In this document: positions 15,480 through 25,054 of the stretch, piece after piece
Layout: the number at the start of each line of letters is the position of its first letter
Position numbering within the stretch: the stretch's first letter is position 1
From: Johnsonella ignava ATCC 51276
GTDB taxonomy: Bacteria > Bacillota > Clostridia > Lachnospirales > Lachnospiraceae
Direction: 5' to 3'
Length of the DNA stretch: 28,738 bases
Assembly (NCBI RefSeq): GCF_000235445.1
Contig: NZ_JH378842.1
Span: forward strand, 11,934 to 40,671
Notes under the pieces: model-generated
Told to the model about the DNA's origin: nothing
What the model saw: the letters and a program-made list of their open reading frames with translations, nothing else
Database searches by the model: none
Made by a program: the position numbers and the translations under genes

Positions 15480-15497
15480 TCTTTATCTCCTTTTTTC
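15462..15497 (+). terminator. Terminator of the mobC-relaxase operon
   Basis: AAGGAGAT (15462-15469) pairs with ATCTCCTT (15485-15492), followed by a T-tract. An alternative inner stem GAGATAA/TTATCTC is also possible. It overlaps the relaxase stop codon. Confidence 0.8.
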
Positions 15498-15503
15498 GCA
15501 AAT

Positions 15504-15540
15504 AAAAAAAGAGTCGGTGCAGTCCCAAGACCACACCGAC
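15504..15540 (-). terminator. Terminator of the ssb-helicase strand
   Basis: On the minus strand GTCGGTG, a 14-base loop, CACCGAC, two bases, then TTTTTTT. It lies just after the ssb stop and faces the relaxase terminator. Confidence 0.85.
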
Positions 15541-15547
15541 CATAAGT

Positions 15548-16207
15548 TTATCTCTCAGCTTCTTTTGATGTTTCTTTCTTTTCTTTAGGCTTTTCCTTAT
15601 CTTCAGCCTGATATTTTTTGATAGCTCCAAGCACAGACTCTTTCTTTTCATCTCGACCTTTCATCTGTTCTTTTGCCTTTAAGAGCTTTGAAGAAAGTAT
15701 CCTGATGTTAGTATGTTCCTTGCCGTTATCGTCAACGGAAGTTCTGATCTGTCCAAAGAGTTTTACAAAATCTCCCTGCTTAAAGTCTTTTGGAATATCA
15801 CCCTTTTCTCCGTATGCGGAGCAATTATGATATACCTTATTGCCCTCATCATCTTTAGATGCCACAGAGAAGTTTACTACTTGAAAGGCTTCGCCGTTCT
15901 TATTTTCTCTTTCAACTACATCGATCTTTCCTACAATATTTCCAACGATATTGACAAGATTATCTTTCTCCTCTTGAACATAAGGAAGATCTTTAATCTG
16001 CCCCTGTTCTCTTAAATCTTCAATCATGTAATCAAATTCCTCATGCAGTAAATTAACGGTGTCATTGTCCATATAAGCCTCATAGAGCTTATCCAAAGCA
16101 CTTTCATCGTTGATACCTTTTTCCATGCTGATAACCGCCTTAACAAAGTCCTTGTGATTATCACTTACCATATCTTCTATCTGATTTCTCATTGTTTTGT
16201 AATCCAT
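15548..16207 (-). CDS. Single-stranded DNA-binding protein with extra N-terminal domain
   Basis: A 219-aa protein. Residues about 82-170 form an SSB-like OB fold (NIVGNIVGKIDVVER, FQVVNFSVASKD, YHNCSAYGEKGD, FKQGDFVKLFGQIRTS). The N-terminal ~80 residues are acidic and helical (MDYKTMRNQIEDMVSDN), and the C-terminus is a Lys/Glu-rich tail. It probably coats the transferred single strand or supports element replication together with topoisomerase III and the helicase downstream of the same strand's promoters. It lacks the DIPF-type acidic tip of housekeeping SSB and ends in KEAER. GGAGA lies before the ATG; a strong hairpin separates it from the helicase gene. Confidence 0.85.
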   Translation of the reverse strand: MDYKTMRNQIEDMVSDNHKDFVKAVISMEKGINDESALDKLYEAYMDNDTVNLLHEEFDYMIEDLREQGQIKDLPYVQEEKDNLVNIVGNIVGKIDVVERENKNGEAFQVVNFSVASKDDEGNKVYHNCSAYGEKGDIPKDFKQGDFVKLFGQIRTSVDDNGKEHTNIRILSSKLLKAKEQMKGRDEKKESVLGAIKKYQAEDKEKPKEKKETSKEAER

Positions 16208-16229
16208 GTTTTATCTCCTTTCATGGTAA

Positions 16230-16249
16230 AAGGGAGGTTTCCCTCCCTT
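16230..16249 (-). terminator. Hairpin with U-run between helicase stop and ssb ribosome site
   Basis: AAGGGAGG and CCTCCCTT form a perfect 8-bp GC-rich stem with a 4-base loop; on the minus strand UUUU follows. The stem begins at the helicase stop codon and ends about 15 bases before the ssb ribosome site. Confidence 0.75.
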
Positions 16250-19200
16250 ATCGTACATATTCCTGTTCTTTTGCAGTTTGTTTTTCTTCTGTTTTACTTT
16301 CTTCCTGATAGGCTCTTATCTGTCCTAAGATAGATGGTTTATCACCCGTTTTCTGTGTGGCTTCCTCTTTGGTATGCAAATTATCTTCAACATCATAGGT
16401 TGACTCAAAATAATCGCTGTCCTTAAAGTCATTGTCATATCTGTCAGCAATTCCATCATTATCAAGTTCTTTAGAAAGTGGATCATAGAAGTTACCTTCA
16501 TCATCAATTTCAAGTCCCATTGCTTGCTTTAATTCTTCTTCATCTACCGAAACAAAGGTATTAAACTCTCCATTTTCCATTTCAAATTTTATGACATCAA
16601 GAGCCTTTTCAACACTTCCATTTTCCTTTACATAATCATAATGACTTACTACAACATCATTTACATATTGAGTTGCTGTATAATTCTCAAGGTCTAACTC
16701 AAACTGTATGCCATGTCTTTCATCCGGTGTATCAGTATAAGCAATTCCTATGTGCTTTAAATCAGGATATAGAGCGTCAAACTCATCATAACTATGGTTT
16801 TCCTCATACTCTCTGTTGCAGAAGTCAATGATGGCTCGTTTTACATCTTCTACAAGTGGATTATCATTTCTCCTTTCTTCCACTTCTCCCATATCAAGGA
16901 GCTTATTCAGTTCTGCAAGCCTTAACACCTTAGTTTTCAGCTCATCTGCCTTCTCAAAAGGTTTCTTTAATTCTTCTTTGGCATTTTCCAGTTGTTCCTT
17001 TGTGCTGATAAGTTTTTCTTCAAGCCTATTTAATTTCTCAGGCATTTTCTCAAGAGCATTATCCAGTCTTGTGATATTACCATCTGCACTTGTTCCAAGC
17101 TCTCCTGAATGCTTTGCAGCACCATTTAAGCTAAAGTTATGTGAATTGGTAAAGAAGTTATAGCTTACTTCCAAGTCCATATTTCTATACTTTCCTATAA
17201 TCTTACTTTCATTGATTTTTACGGTCTTGATAGCTTCGAGTAGCTTTTCTCCTGCGACCTTTTTATCTAATATCTTCACACCACCGATAGTAATGGAAGT
17301 AAACTTCTCTTCTCCTTCCGCTTTAGGTTCAACTTCTGATATGTCTTTCTTTACAGCCTCAATCAGCTTTTCCGTCCTTGCTATTTCTTCCGGATAGTTT
17401 TTCGCTACCTTATCCTCTAACCTATAACGATTGGACTTGAAGTTTGCTTCCAGCATTTTAAGTTTTGTAACTTCATTATCCAAGTCCATCTTTTCCTTAA
17501 TCTTTGGGTCACCTGTTGCAAGTGCTTTTATTTCAGCATAATTTAAACTGCTTTCGTCCACATCTTCCGCTACTCTGACAGGTGTTTTACTTGTCATAAT
17601 CTGAGATATGAACTTCTGCTTATTCTCTATGGTCTGCCAAAGATAGGCATCAAAGGTGTTCTCTGTTACATAACGATAGATATTCACTTCTTTATTCTCA
17701 TTTCCCTGTCTCACAATTCTACCTGCTCTCTGCTCAAGGTCGGCAGGACGCCATGGGACATCCAAATCATGAAGGGCAATCAGTTTGTTTTGCACATTCG
17801 TTCCGGCTCCCATCTTCTGTGTTGAGCCGAGTAGTATCCTCACATCTCCTTTTCTTACCTTTGCAAAGAGTTCATCTTTTTGCTTGTCGGAATTTGCTTC
17901 ATGGATAAAGGCTATTTCTTCTTTCGGTATTCCCATTGCCACAAGTTTTTCTCTAATATCATCGTAAATATTAAACTCTCCATCTCCTTTTGGAGTTGAC
18001 ATATCGGAGAAAAGAAGCTGTGTGGACTTATTTTCTCTTGACTTATCCCAAATGGAAAAGACATTTTTCACGCACACATTGACCTTGCTGTCAGGATTAT
18101 CAGGTAGCAAAGGATTGATTAAACGCTGATCTAAAGCAAGTTTCTTTCCGTCATTAGTAATCTTCAGCATATTATCCTCATCAGGCTCAACAACTCTATT
18201 TCTGACATCATCAGCTCTTTCAGATAGGCTCTTTAGGATTTCTTTTTGTTCCTCACTTGGCAATGTTTTAATAACCTCATAGTGTGCTTCAGGTGTTGGA
18301 AGATTAAGCATATCCGCTGTCTGAATGTCCGCAACTTCCTTAAACATAGACATTAGTTCAGGAAGGTTATAGAACTTGGAAAATCTTGTCTTTACTCTAT
18401 ACCCTGTACCTTCAGGAGATAATTCAAAAGCTGACTGCGTTTCACCAAAGGTAGAAGCCCAGCTATCAAAATGCTCCAAATTATTCTTTTTAAGGCTTTC
18501 ATACTGAAGATAACGCTGCATCGTATAAAGCTCTGTCATCGAGTTACTGACAGGCGTTCCTGTGGCAAAGACAATTCCTTTTCCCCCTGTCATTTCATCC
18601 ATGTATCTGCACTTCATAAACATATCGGAGGACTTAAAGGCTTCAGACTGTCCAATACCTGCTACATTTCTCATTTTGGTATAAAGGTAGAGATTTTTGT
18701 AATTATGTGCCTCGTCAATAAAGAGCTTATCTACACCTAATTCTTCAAAGGTAATGACATCGTCTTTCTTAAAATCATCGTTTAACTTTTCAAGCCTTGT
18801 TTCAAGTTTCTTCTTTGTCTTTTCAAGTTGCTTTACGGTAAAATTCTGATTTCTGTCATGCTTATATTCCTCCACATAGTTTATAATTTCATCAATCTGA
18901 TCTTGAATATGCTTCTCCTGATATTCCTTACTCATCGGGATCTTTTCAAACTGTGTATGCCCGATTACAACGGCATCATACTCTCCTGTGGCAATTCTTC
19001 CGATAAATCTTTTTCTGTTTTTCGGCTCAAAGTCTTTCTTATCTGCAACCATAATGTTAGCTGACGGATATAGCTGCATAAACTCACGACCGATTTGACC
19101 TGTTAAGTGATTGGGGACAACAAACAAGGACTTACTGCACATTCCAAGCCTTTTACTTTCCATCGCAGACGCCACCATTTCAAAGGTCTTACCACTACCT

Positions 19201-22200
19201 ACCACATGGGCAAGCAAGGTATTTCCTCCATAAAGGCTTCTTGCTATGGCATTTCTTTGATGAGGTCTTAAATCAATTTCTGTGGTCATTCCCTCAAAAG
19301 AAAGGTTGCTGCCGTCATATTCTCTGTTACGGATAGAGTTAAAACGCTCGTTATATAACTTTACAATCCTGTTTCTTCGTTCTTGGTCGCTAAATATCCA
19401 GTTCTTAAATTCTTCCTTTATAAGCTCCTGTTTCTGCCCTGCAAGAAGCGTTTCCTTTTTATTTAATACAGAAGTTTTCGAGCCGTCCGGATTTACAATC
19501 TGGTCAAACACCTTTGTTTCTTTTAAGTTCAGTGCATCTTCAATCAGCTTATAGGCATTTACCCTTGAGGTGCCGTAGGTCATCTCTGCAAGGTCATTTC
19601 CTCTGTCCCTGCTCTTTCCTTCTACATTCCATTCACTTGTCAGATTTGAAAATTTAACCTTAATATCCCATTTGGCATATCCCGGAGTTTTCAGCGTTTC
19701 AAAGATGAATTTTTCAATATCCTTAATCGGTATCCAAGTAGCTCCGAGTCTTACGTTGATTTCACTTGCTTCAAGCTCTTTTGGAAGAACTTTTGTAAGC
19801 TCTGCCTTTTGATATTCCAAACGGTTAATCTCATAGCTTATCAGCTCTTTTTCTTTCCCATCTTCGGCATAGCCAAGATGAGGCAACTCTCTTTCCGTTT
19901 GCCTTAACTTTGCAAGGTAGCTGTCTACAATAGCAATCTTATCTCTGATATTTCCGCTTAGGTACTCATCCTTTGTTACATAGCCGTATTTGTATGAATT
20001 ACTGTCGTTTGCACAGGCAAAAGGTAGATCTCCATCTTCAAGGTTAAAAGATAATGGTCTATAAAAGTTTTGTTCTTCTCTGATGTTTAGATAGATTTCT
20101 CCTCTAAGTTCTTCTATCAAAGTCGGTCTGTCTTTATCTGTAAGGCTTCCCATATACTCAAAATCCACATATCCTTTTTCAGATACCGATAAAACAAGAG
20201 CTTCAAGGGAAGTGTCTACATGGTCGATAACCTTCGCCTTTGTGATTGTTCGCTTGGAGAAAATATCTCCCTTTGCTTTGAAGTTTTCTTCTTCATCAAG
20301 GATTTCAATGGAAGAAACAAGCGGGAAGTTACTATCCTCTTTTAAGGCTCTGGTATTAGAAAGGTTATTGACATATCCATGCTTCTTAGAAAAGCTGTCA
20401 TAAATTTCATTTAGTTTTTCCTGAGCTTTCTTTACTTCATCATCTGAAAAATCTTCTTTCTGTTTGTAAATAACATCCTTTAAGGCAACATTTAACTCAA
20501 GATAGTCCTTAATCTTTTCCTTGTTTTTATCCGTTACTTCTTTCTTTACAAATAGGGAGTTTTCTCTGTAATAAACTTCATCATCAATAATGGTGTAGGA
20601 GAAATTCTTGACATCGTCCGTTGCGGGTATTGTGCTGATTTCATCATCAAGTAGCTCTATTTCTTCATAATTAGCATTTTTAGTGATTTCTTCGCTTGCT
20701 TTTGTCAGTAGCTCCTTTAAGTCTGTGTTTTCTTTTGGCAGGCAAGCTATTGTATTCCCAAATCTTCCAGATATTTCTTCCATAGAACCAAGCACCTGTT
20801 CAGGATGATCAACAAAGTATTTGTTATATAAAAGCCCGTTTTCATCTTCAGCAAGGTGAATCCAGTCCTCATCCCTTTCTCTGATACTGTCTCTTTTCTT
20901 TAAAAAGATAATATCTGAGGTTACTTCTGTTCCTGCTACGCCCTTAAAGGTATCGTTCGGAAGTCGTATCGCTCCTAAAAACTCTGCTCTTGCTGCAAGG
21001 TAGCGTCTTACACTTTCGTCCTTTTTATCCATCGTTCCGCTTGATGTAATAAAGGCAATAATACCGCCGTTTCTTACTTTATCAATGGACTTGGCAAAGA
21101 AATAATCATGGATAAGGAAGTTGTTTTTGTTATACTCCCTGTCATTTACCTTATATTCTCCAAAGGGTACATTGCCGATAATCGCATCAAAGAAGTTATT
21201 GGAGAAGGAAGTTTCTTCAAGCCCCTTAATCTGTATATCACTTTCAGGGTATAACAGCTTTCCAATTCGACCGCTTACAGAGTCAAGCTCTACACCATAA
21301 AACTTAGACTTGTTCATTTCATCAGGGATATTGCCGATAAAGTTTCCGACACCCATACTTGGCTCTAAAATGTTTCCCTGTTTAAATCCCATATCCAAAA
21401 GCGTCTTATACACTCCGTCAATCACTGTTTTCGGTGTGTAAAAGCTCGTTAAAGTAGATTCTCTTGCAGCTTCGTATTCTGCATGTGATAAGTTCTCCTT
21501 TAGAAAAGCCCTTGCTTCTTTCCACTGACCTTCCTTGCTTTCATCAAAGACTTCGGAAAGTCCGCCCCATCCGACATACTTTGCCAAAACTTCCTGAGCG
21601 GTAATATCTAAATCTCTCTCACCTCTTTCAATTCGATTTAACATCGAGATTGCTTCAAGGTTATTGTTTAATCTCTCACTTGGAGATAACTTGTCAGGTA
21701 GCGTTTCTTCTTTAATTTTGAAGTTATGAGCATCAGCTTTCTTTATTTCAATTTCTTCAGTTGTCTTTTCAGGATTCTGATATGTCAGATTTTCAAATAT
21801 CCTCTCAAGGTCGCTTTCAAGACGATAAGGAATCACATCGGAGCCTGTTATCATACCGTCAAGATATTCTGTATTGTCCTTAACCGTTACCGTCTTTAGA
21901 TTATTTCCCATATCATCAAAGCGTGTAATGGTATAGTCTTTATCCTTGTGTCTGACTTCATCTCCAACGATAAAGTATGGTCTTTCAAGGCTTACCTGCT
22001 CTAATAAGTCCTCATTATCAGCAAATGTTACAATCGGTATTTGATGATTACCACTTCTTACCGGATCAAGCCATAAGTCATTTCTTCCTGTGATTTCATT
22101 TTTAGAAATCTCCCTTATAGTATATTCTTCATGGTTGAAATAGACGGTATTACCCTCTTTAACTGCCAAATCGTCTAAACGGTTTCCCTCTTTTTCATTG

Positions 22201-24968
22201 AGTTCTACTTCTTCTCTATCCTTTAGGTAATCAAATAAGGTAGCTTGAACTGCATCAGGCTTTATAAATTCTTCTGCTTCTTCAGATGCTTCAAGTTCCG
22301 CTTTATTTTCAAAACTAAGTTCTCCGTTAAAGACAGACTGAATCTCCTGCTCATCCATCTGCTTTTTAAGTTCTGTATCTTTCAGCTCTCTAAAGGTCTT
22401 TGGAAAATCCTCTAAAATAAGCCTTTGGGCGTTTAGTTCCTTCAGCTCCTCAAGATTAAAATATCCCCATTCAGGTTCAATCCCAAGTACCAGTCCAAAG
22501 GCATCGCCGCTTTCTTTATCATATTCCGTCATATACCAAGTCCAATTAGAACGGAAAGGAATGATATATGCAGCATGAACCTCTTTATCCGCTAAAGCTA
22601 CATCCTCCTGTGCGTAAAGCTCCGGCACTCTTTCAAGCATTTCATAAGTCATTAAGTTTTCAGGATCATCTTTGGAATAATATTGTGGTTCTTCAATCTC
22701 TTCCGTACTTTCTGTTTCCTTTTCTTCAAGATAAAGATTTTTAGAAAACAGCTCGTCGATATGCTTTGCAACACTTGTCCAAGTAAGAAACACATCATTA
22801 CAATCATTTTTCTGTAATTTAAGTCCCTTAGCATCGTGCCATTCATCACTTCCCATTGCTCCGGAAACAGCATGGGAATGTCCTCCAATTCCATATTCGT
22901 CTTTTAAGAAATTCGCTTTTTCCTGAAGCGTATGATTTTCTTTAAAAAACTTGGTGATTCGCTCTTTTCCTCTATCAACGCCACTTCCTCTTGAAAGGCT
23001 TTCAAGGATTTCATCTTCTGTAATAAAGGACTTTACCTTCGGAAATTCTGTCAGATTGGTACTGTATTCCTTTCGTGGCAGCTCAAGCTCCTGTAATCTC
23101 TGATAAAGACTATCTACCTTGTGATAGTGAAACCTCAATACATCCCTATTTTCTTTATATCCTGCTAAAAATCTGCTGTATTCTTTGATTATTTGTTTTA
23201 GGTATTCAGGATTTTTTAATGCCTCAGAGAGTCTTTTCGTTTCTTCCGGAAAGCCCCCACTTCTTTCAAAAAGTTCAAAATATCCTTGCTCTTTTCCTTC
23301 TTCACTTAAATCATTAGATAAATACCATAGAGATTCTGAAATCCGATCTCTTTCATAATCAAGAGCTTCAGAAATCTCTACATTTGTGGCAAACCCTCCG
23401 TTATTAAGAAGTTCGTTTATCCTCTTTGCAGCATCACTCCAACTTAAAACCTGCGTATCATCTTCTCTTGCAGATGTTCCGTAAGCTAAATGAATACCTT
23501 TATCCGAATACCAGGAAGATACCTCTCTTTCATCAATGTAAAATCCGTTTCCACCTCTAAAGGTATCTTTGAGGTATTCTCCTAATTCTTCATTGCTCTT
23601 TCCTTTGGAAAACTCAGCTATAAGAGGAAGTCTACTTCCATCGTGATTTCCTCCGTTAATAAGGACAGTATCTATATCTTTCTGATTAAGAGGAATAGTA
23701 AGCCTCATCTGTCCATAAGAATTTTCAGGCAAAGAAAAAGAAGCCTTATCAGCTTCTCTTATCTCTACTTCAGTATTTTCTTTTAGATTTCCACGATTTC
23801 CTTGATGGTCATCTCTTTGAGGGCTGAAATCATTGCTCCATACTGTGGATTGTTCTCGTCCTCTATCTTCCACGCTGCCATCAGTTTCGGCTTCTCCGCT
23901 CTCATAAAGTCTATCGCTTGTTTTTGAATATCCATCAGGTGTCCTGTCAGCTTCTTCTCCTTGTATAGATCCACTAACATCTCGAAATGGCTCTGCTCCT
24001 CGCTCTCTGAAAGATAAGTGAGTCTCATCACTGCGTAAATCGGATTCGGGAATTCTTTCATGAAGTCCGCCTGTTCCTCTAAGCTGTTTAGCGTATTCTC
24101 CCTGATTTTCTCTATTATCTCGTCCGTACTCTCCATTTCGGAGAACTCGCTCGTTTTCATTTCTTTTCTGATCATCTCGTCGAAGTACATTTTCTTCTAC
24201 CTCCTCAATTTCTTCTGTAATCTTATTATATCCCGCTTCTTTTCCTCTTAAAACTTCTTTTTGAAGCTCAAGTTCTTTGCTTTTTTGAATGGTCGCATCA
24301 ATAATCTTTCCGCTAATATCCGATACGCTTTCACCAAGACTCATTAGAGATATGCTGTCAAGTCTTTGAAAATTCTCTCTTAAAAGCTCATAATCTATCG
24401 AATAATCTAACTTAAATCTTGACGCTACCGCATAGCTTACCGAGTCCCTTACAAACTTGGTAAAGGATACTCTATCCTCATCCGCTACTCTAAGTTCATT
24501 CATTAAGGTATCTATTTTTTCATCACCGTAGAGTCTGCTTAAAGAAAAGATGTTTTCAAGTGTGCTTTTACTTTCATCATAGCCCTCGCTTGTAATCATT
24601 TCCTTTAACACATCTTGATGGTTTTCTTTGTCAAACTTCCAAAGATTTACTTCGTTGACATCTCTGTTTCTTGAAACTGTCTGACCTATATCAAAAATAT
24701 AGTCCACTTTTTTGAATGTGCCATAGTCCTCTAAAATGGGGATACCTTTCTGTCCTCGCATTACTGTTCGATTAAAACGTTCCCTCCAGTAATCAAACTT
24801 GGCACAAGCTATTGCTTCAGGATTTTTATCATAGATACTTAATTGACTTCTAAAGTCATATCTTTGATTGTTTCCGACAACCTTTAAGAGCTTCAAATAC
24901 TCTGCTTCACTATGAAGCACATCTTGTTTTATAAGCTCCAAAATGTTATGAAAATCATTTATTCGCAT
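16248..24968 (-). CDS. Giant methylase-helicase (adenine-methylase-like plus SNF2/DEAH helicase) of ICEs
   Basis: About 2906 aa, starting at ATG 24966-24968 after GGAGG. The N-terminus (LKVVGNNQRYDFRSQLSIYD...CAKFDYWRERFNRTVMRGQKG) is the ArdC/LtrC-like domain of such proteins. A Gly/Arg/Asp/Glu-rich linker follows (about 260-400), then YodL/LPD-like repeats. An N6-adenine-methylase-like domain has EPSMGVGNF (about 1200) and the catalytic motif as NVPFG in place of NPPY. The helicase has HVVGSGKT (about 1922), LFIDEAHNYKNL (about 2084), FATGTPVSNSMTELY and QRAGRIVRQG (about 2415). A coiled coil and an acidic C-terminal part close it. The role is probably strand processing or protection from restriction during transfer. 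The linker DNA also carries a second ORF. No frameshift is seen over 8.7 kb. Confidence 0.9.
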   Translation of the reverse strand: MRINDFHNILELIKQDVLHSEAEYLKLLKVVGNNQRYDFRSQLSIYDKNPEAIACAKFDYWRERFNRTVMRGQKGIPILEDYGTFKKVDYIFDIGQTVSRNRDVNEVNLWKFDKENHQDVLKEMITSEGYDESKSTLENIFSLSRLYGDEKIDTLMNELRVADEDRVSFTKFVRDSVSYAVASRFKLDYSIDYELLRENFQRLDSISLMSLGESVSDISGKIIDATIQKSKELELQKEVLRGKEAGYNKITEEIEEVEENVLRRDDQKRNENERVLRNGEYGRDNRENQGEYAKQLRGTGGLHERIPESDLRSDETHLSFRERGAEPFRDVSGSIQGEEADRTPDGYSKTSDRLYESGEAETDGSVEDRGREQSTVWSNDFSPQRDDHQGNRGNLKENTEVEIREADKASFSLPENSYGQMRLTIPLNQKDIDTVLINGGNHDGSRLPLIAEFSKGKSNEELGEYLKDTFRGGNGFYIDEREVSSWYSDKGIHLAYGTSAREDDTQVLSWSDAAKRINELLNNGGFATNVEISEALDYERDRISESLWYLSNDLSEEGKEQGYFELFERSGGFPEETKRLSEALKNPEYLKQIIKEYSRFLAGYKENRDVLRFHYHKVDSLYQRLQELELPRKEYSTNLTEFPKVKSFITEDEILESLSRGSGVDRGKERITKFFKENHTLQEKANFLKDEYGIGGHSHAVSGAMGSDEWHDAKGLKLQKNDCNDVFLTWTSVAKHIDELFSKNLYLEEKETESTEEIEEPQYYSKDDPENLMTYEMLERVPELYAQEDVALADKEVHAAYIIPFRSNWTWYMTEYDKESGDAFGLVLGIEPEWGYFNLEELKELNAQRLILEDFPKTFRELKDTELKKQMDEQEIQSVFNGELSFENKAELEASEEAEEFIKPDAVQATLFDYLKDREEVELNEKEGNRLDDLAVKEGNTVYFNHEEYTIREISKNEITGRNDLWLDPVRSGNHQIPIVTFADNEDLLEQVSLERPYFIVGDEVRHKDKDYTITRFDDMGNNLKTVTVKDNTEYLDGMITGSDVIPYRLESDLERIFENLTYQNPEKTTEEIEIKKADAHNFKIKEETLPDKLSPSERLNNNLEAISMLNRIERGERDLDITAQEVLAKYVGWGGLSEVFDESKEGQWKEARAFLKENLSHAEYEAARESTLTSFYTPKTVIDGVYKTLLDMGFKQGNILEPSMGVGNFIGNIPDEMNKSKFYGVELDSVSGRIGKLLYPESDIQIKGLEETSFSNNFFDAIIGNVPFGEYKVNDREYNKNNFLIHDYFFAKSIDKVRNGGIIAFITSSGTMDKKDESVRRYLAARAEFLGAIRLPNDTFKGVAGTEVTSDIIFLKKRDSIRERDEDWIHLAEDENGLLYNKYFVDHPEQVLGSMEEISGRFGNTIACLPKENTDLKELLTKASEEITKNANYEEIELLDDEISTIPATDDVKNFSYTIIDDEVYYRENSLFVKKEVTDKNKEKIKDYLELNVALKDVIYKQKEDFSDDEVKKAQEKLNEIYDSFSKKHGYVNNLSNTRALKEDSNFPLVSSIEILDEEENFKAKGDIFSKRTITKAKVIDHVDTSLEALVLSVSEKGYVDFEYMGSLTDKDRPTLIEELRGEIYLNIREEQNFYRPLSFNLEDGDLPFACANDSNSYKYGYVTKDEYLSGNIRDKIAIVDSYLAKLRQTERELPHLGYAEDGKEKELISYEINRLEYQKAELTKVLPKELEASEINVRLGATWIPIKDIEKFIFETLKTPGYAKWDIKVKFSNLTSEWNVEGKSRDRGNDLAEMTYGTSRVNAYKLIEDALNLKETKVFDQIVNPDGSKTSVLNKKETLLAGQKQELIKEEFKNWIFSDQERRNRIVKLYNERFNSIRNREYDGSNLSFEGMTTEIDLRPHQRNAIARSLYGGNTLLAHVVGSGKTFEMVASAMESKRLGMCSKSLFVVPNHLTGQIGREFMQLYPSANIMVADKKDFEPKNRKRFIGRIATGEYDAVVIGHTQFEKIPMSKEYQEKHIQDQIDEIINYVEEYKHDRNQNFTVKQLEKTKKKLETRLEKLNDDFKKDDVITFEELGVDKLFIDEAHNYKNLYLYTKMRNVAGIGQSEAFKSSDMFMKCRYMDEMTGGKGIVFATGTPVSNSMTELYTMQRYLQYESLKKNNLEHFDSWASTFGETQSAFELSPEGTGYRVKTRFSKFYNLPELMSMFKEVADIQTADMLNLPTPEAHYEVIKTLPSEEQKEILKSLSERADDVRNRVVEPDEDNMLKITNDGKKLALDQRLINPLLPDNPDSKVNVCVKNVFSIWDKSRENKSTQLLFSDMSTPKGDGEFNIYDDIREKLVAMGIPKEEIAFIHEANSDKQKDELFAKVRKGDVRILLGSTQKMGAGTNVQNKLIALHDLDVPWRPADLEQRAGRIVRQGNENKEVNIYRYVTENTFDAYLWQTIENKQKFISQIMTSKTPVRVAEDVDESSLNYAEIKALATGDPKIKEKMDLDNEVTKLKMLEANFKSNRYRLEDKVAKNYPEEIARTEKLIEAVKKDISEVEPKAEGEEKFTSITIGGVKILDKKVAGEKLLEAIKTVKINESKIIGKYRNMDLEVSYNFFTNSHNFSLNGAAKHSGELGTSADGNITRLDNALEKMPEKLNRLEEKLISTKEQLENAKEELKKPFEKADELKTKVLRLAELNKLLDMGEVEERRNDNPLVEDVKRAIIDFCNREYEENHSYDEFDALYPDLKHIGIAYTDTPDERHGIQFELDLENYTATQYVNDVVVSHYDYVKENGSVEKALDVIKFEMENGEFNTFVSVDEEELKQAMGLEIDDEGNFYDPLSKELDNDGIADRYDNDFKDSDYFESTYDVEDNLHTKEEATQKTGDKPSILGQIRAYQEESKTEEKQTAKEQEYVR
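23783..24190 (-). CDS. tnpV: TnpV-like ORF overprinted inside the giant helicase gene
   Basis: 135 codons on the same strand as the helicase gene but in another frame. The ATG at 24188-24190 follows GAGGAGGT by eight bases, a proper ribosome site. The product is acidic and helical: AVMRLTYLSESEEQSHFEMLV, then LYKEKKLTGHLMDIQKQAIDF and YGAMISALKEMTIKEIVEI. This spacing (R-L-x-YL-x-E, L-x(n)-KL-x-x-HL-x-x-I-x-x-x-A, and a final M-x-x-x-x-EI-x-I helix) is that of transposon-encoded TnpV proteins, whose function is unknown. In the helicase frame the same bases encode the low-complexity linker, which tolerates almost any sequence. Family assignment is by eye, so moderate; the ribosome site and length are seen directly. 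Confidence 0.65.
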   Translation of the reverse strand: MYFDEMIRKEMKTSEFSEMESTDEIIEKIRENTLNSLEEQADFMKEFPNPIYAVMRLTYLSESEEQSHFEMLVDLYKEKKLTGHLMDIQKQAIDFMRAEKPKLMAAWKIEDENNPQYGAMISALKEMTIKEIVEI

Positions 24969-24993
24969 TTTTACCTCCTTCGTTTTTCCAAAC

Positions 24994-25028
24994 AAAAAAA
25001 GGCGGTTAGATTTTACTCTAATCACCTT
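24994..25028 (-). terminator. Terminator-like hairpin in the helicase leader
   Basis: On the minus strand AGGTGATTAGA pairs with TCTAACCGCCT (one G-T pair and one mismatch), 6-base loop, followed by seven U. It lies between the stop of the AlbA_2 gene and the GGAGG of the helicase gene. Confidence 0.7.
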
Positions 25029-25054
25029 TTAATTCTGTGTATTGCAACTTACCA

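Noticed and set aside
16325..16513. 62-codon alternative-frame ORF near the helicase C-terminus
   Set aside because: Met/Leu/Thr-rich by-product of the acidic Asp/Asn-rich coding sequence; no start signal.
22652..22894. 80-codon alternative-frame ORF within the giant helicase
   Set aside because: Unlike the TnpV-like ORF it has no ribosome site at the right distance, no recognisable pattern and Met/Lys-rich random-looking content.
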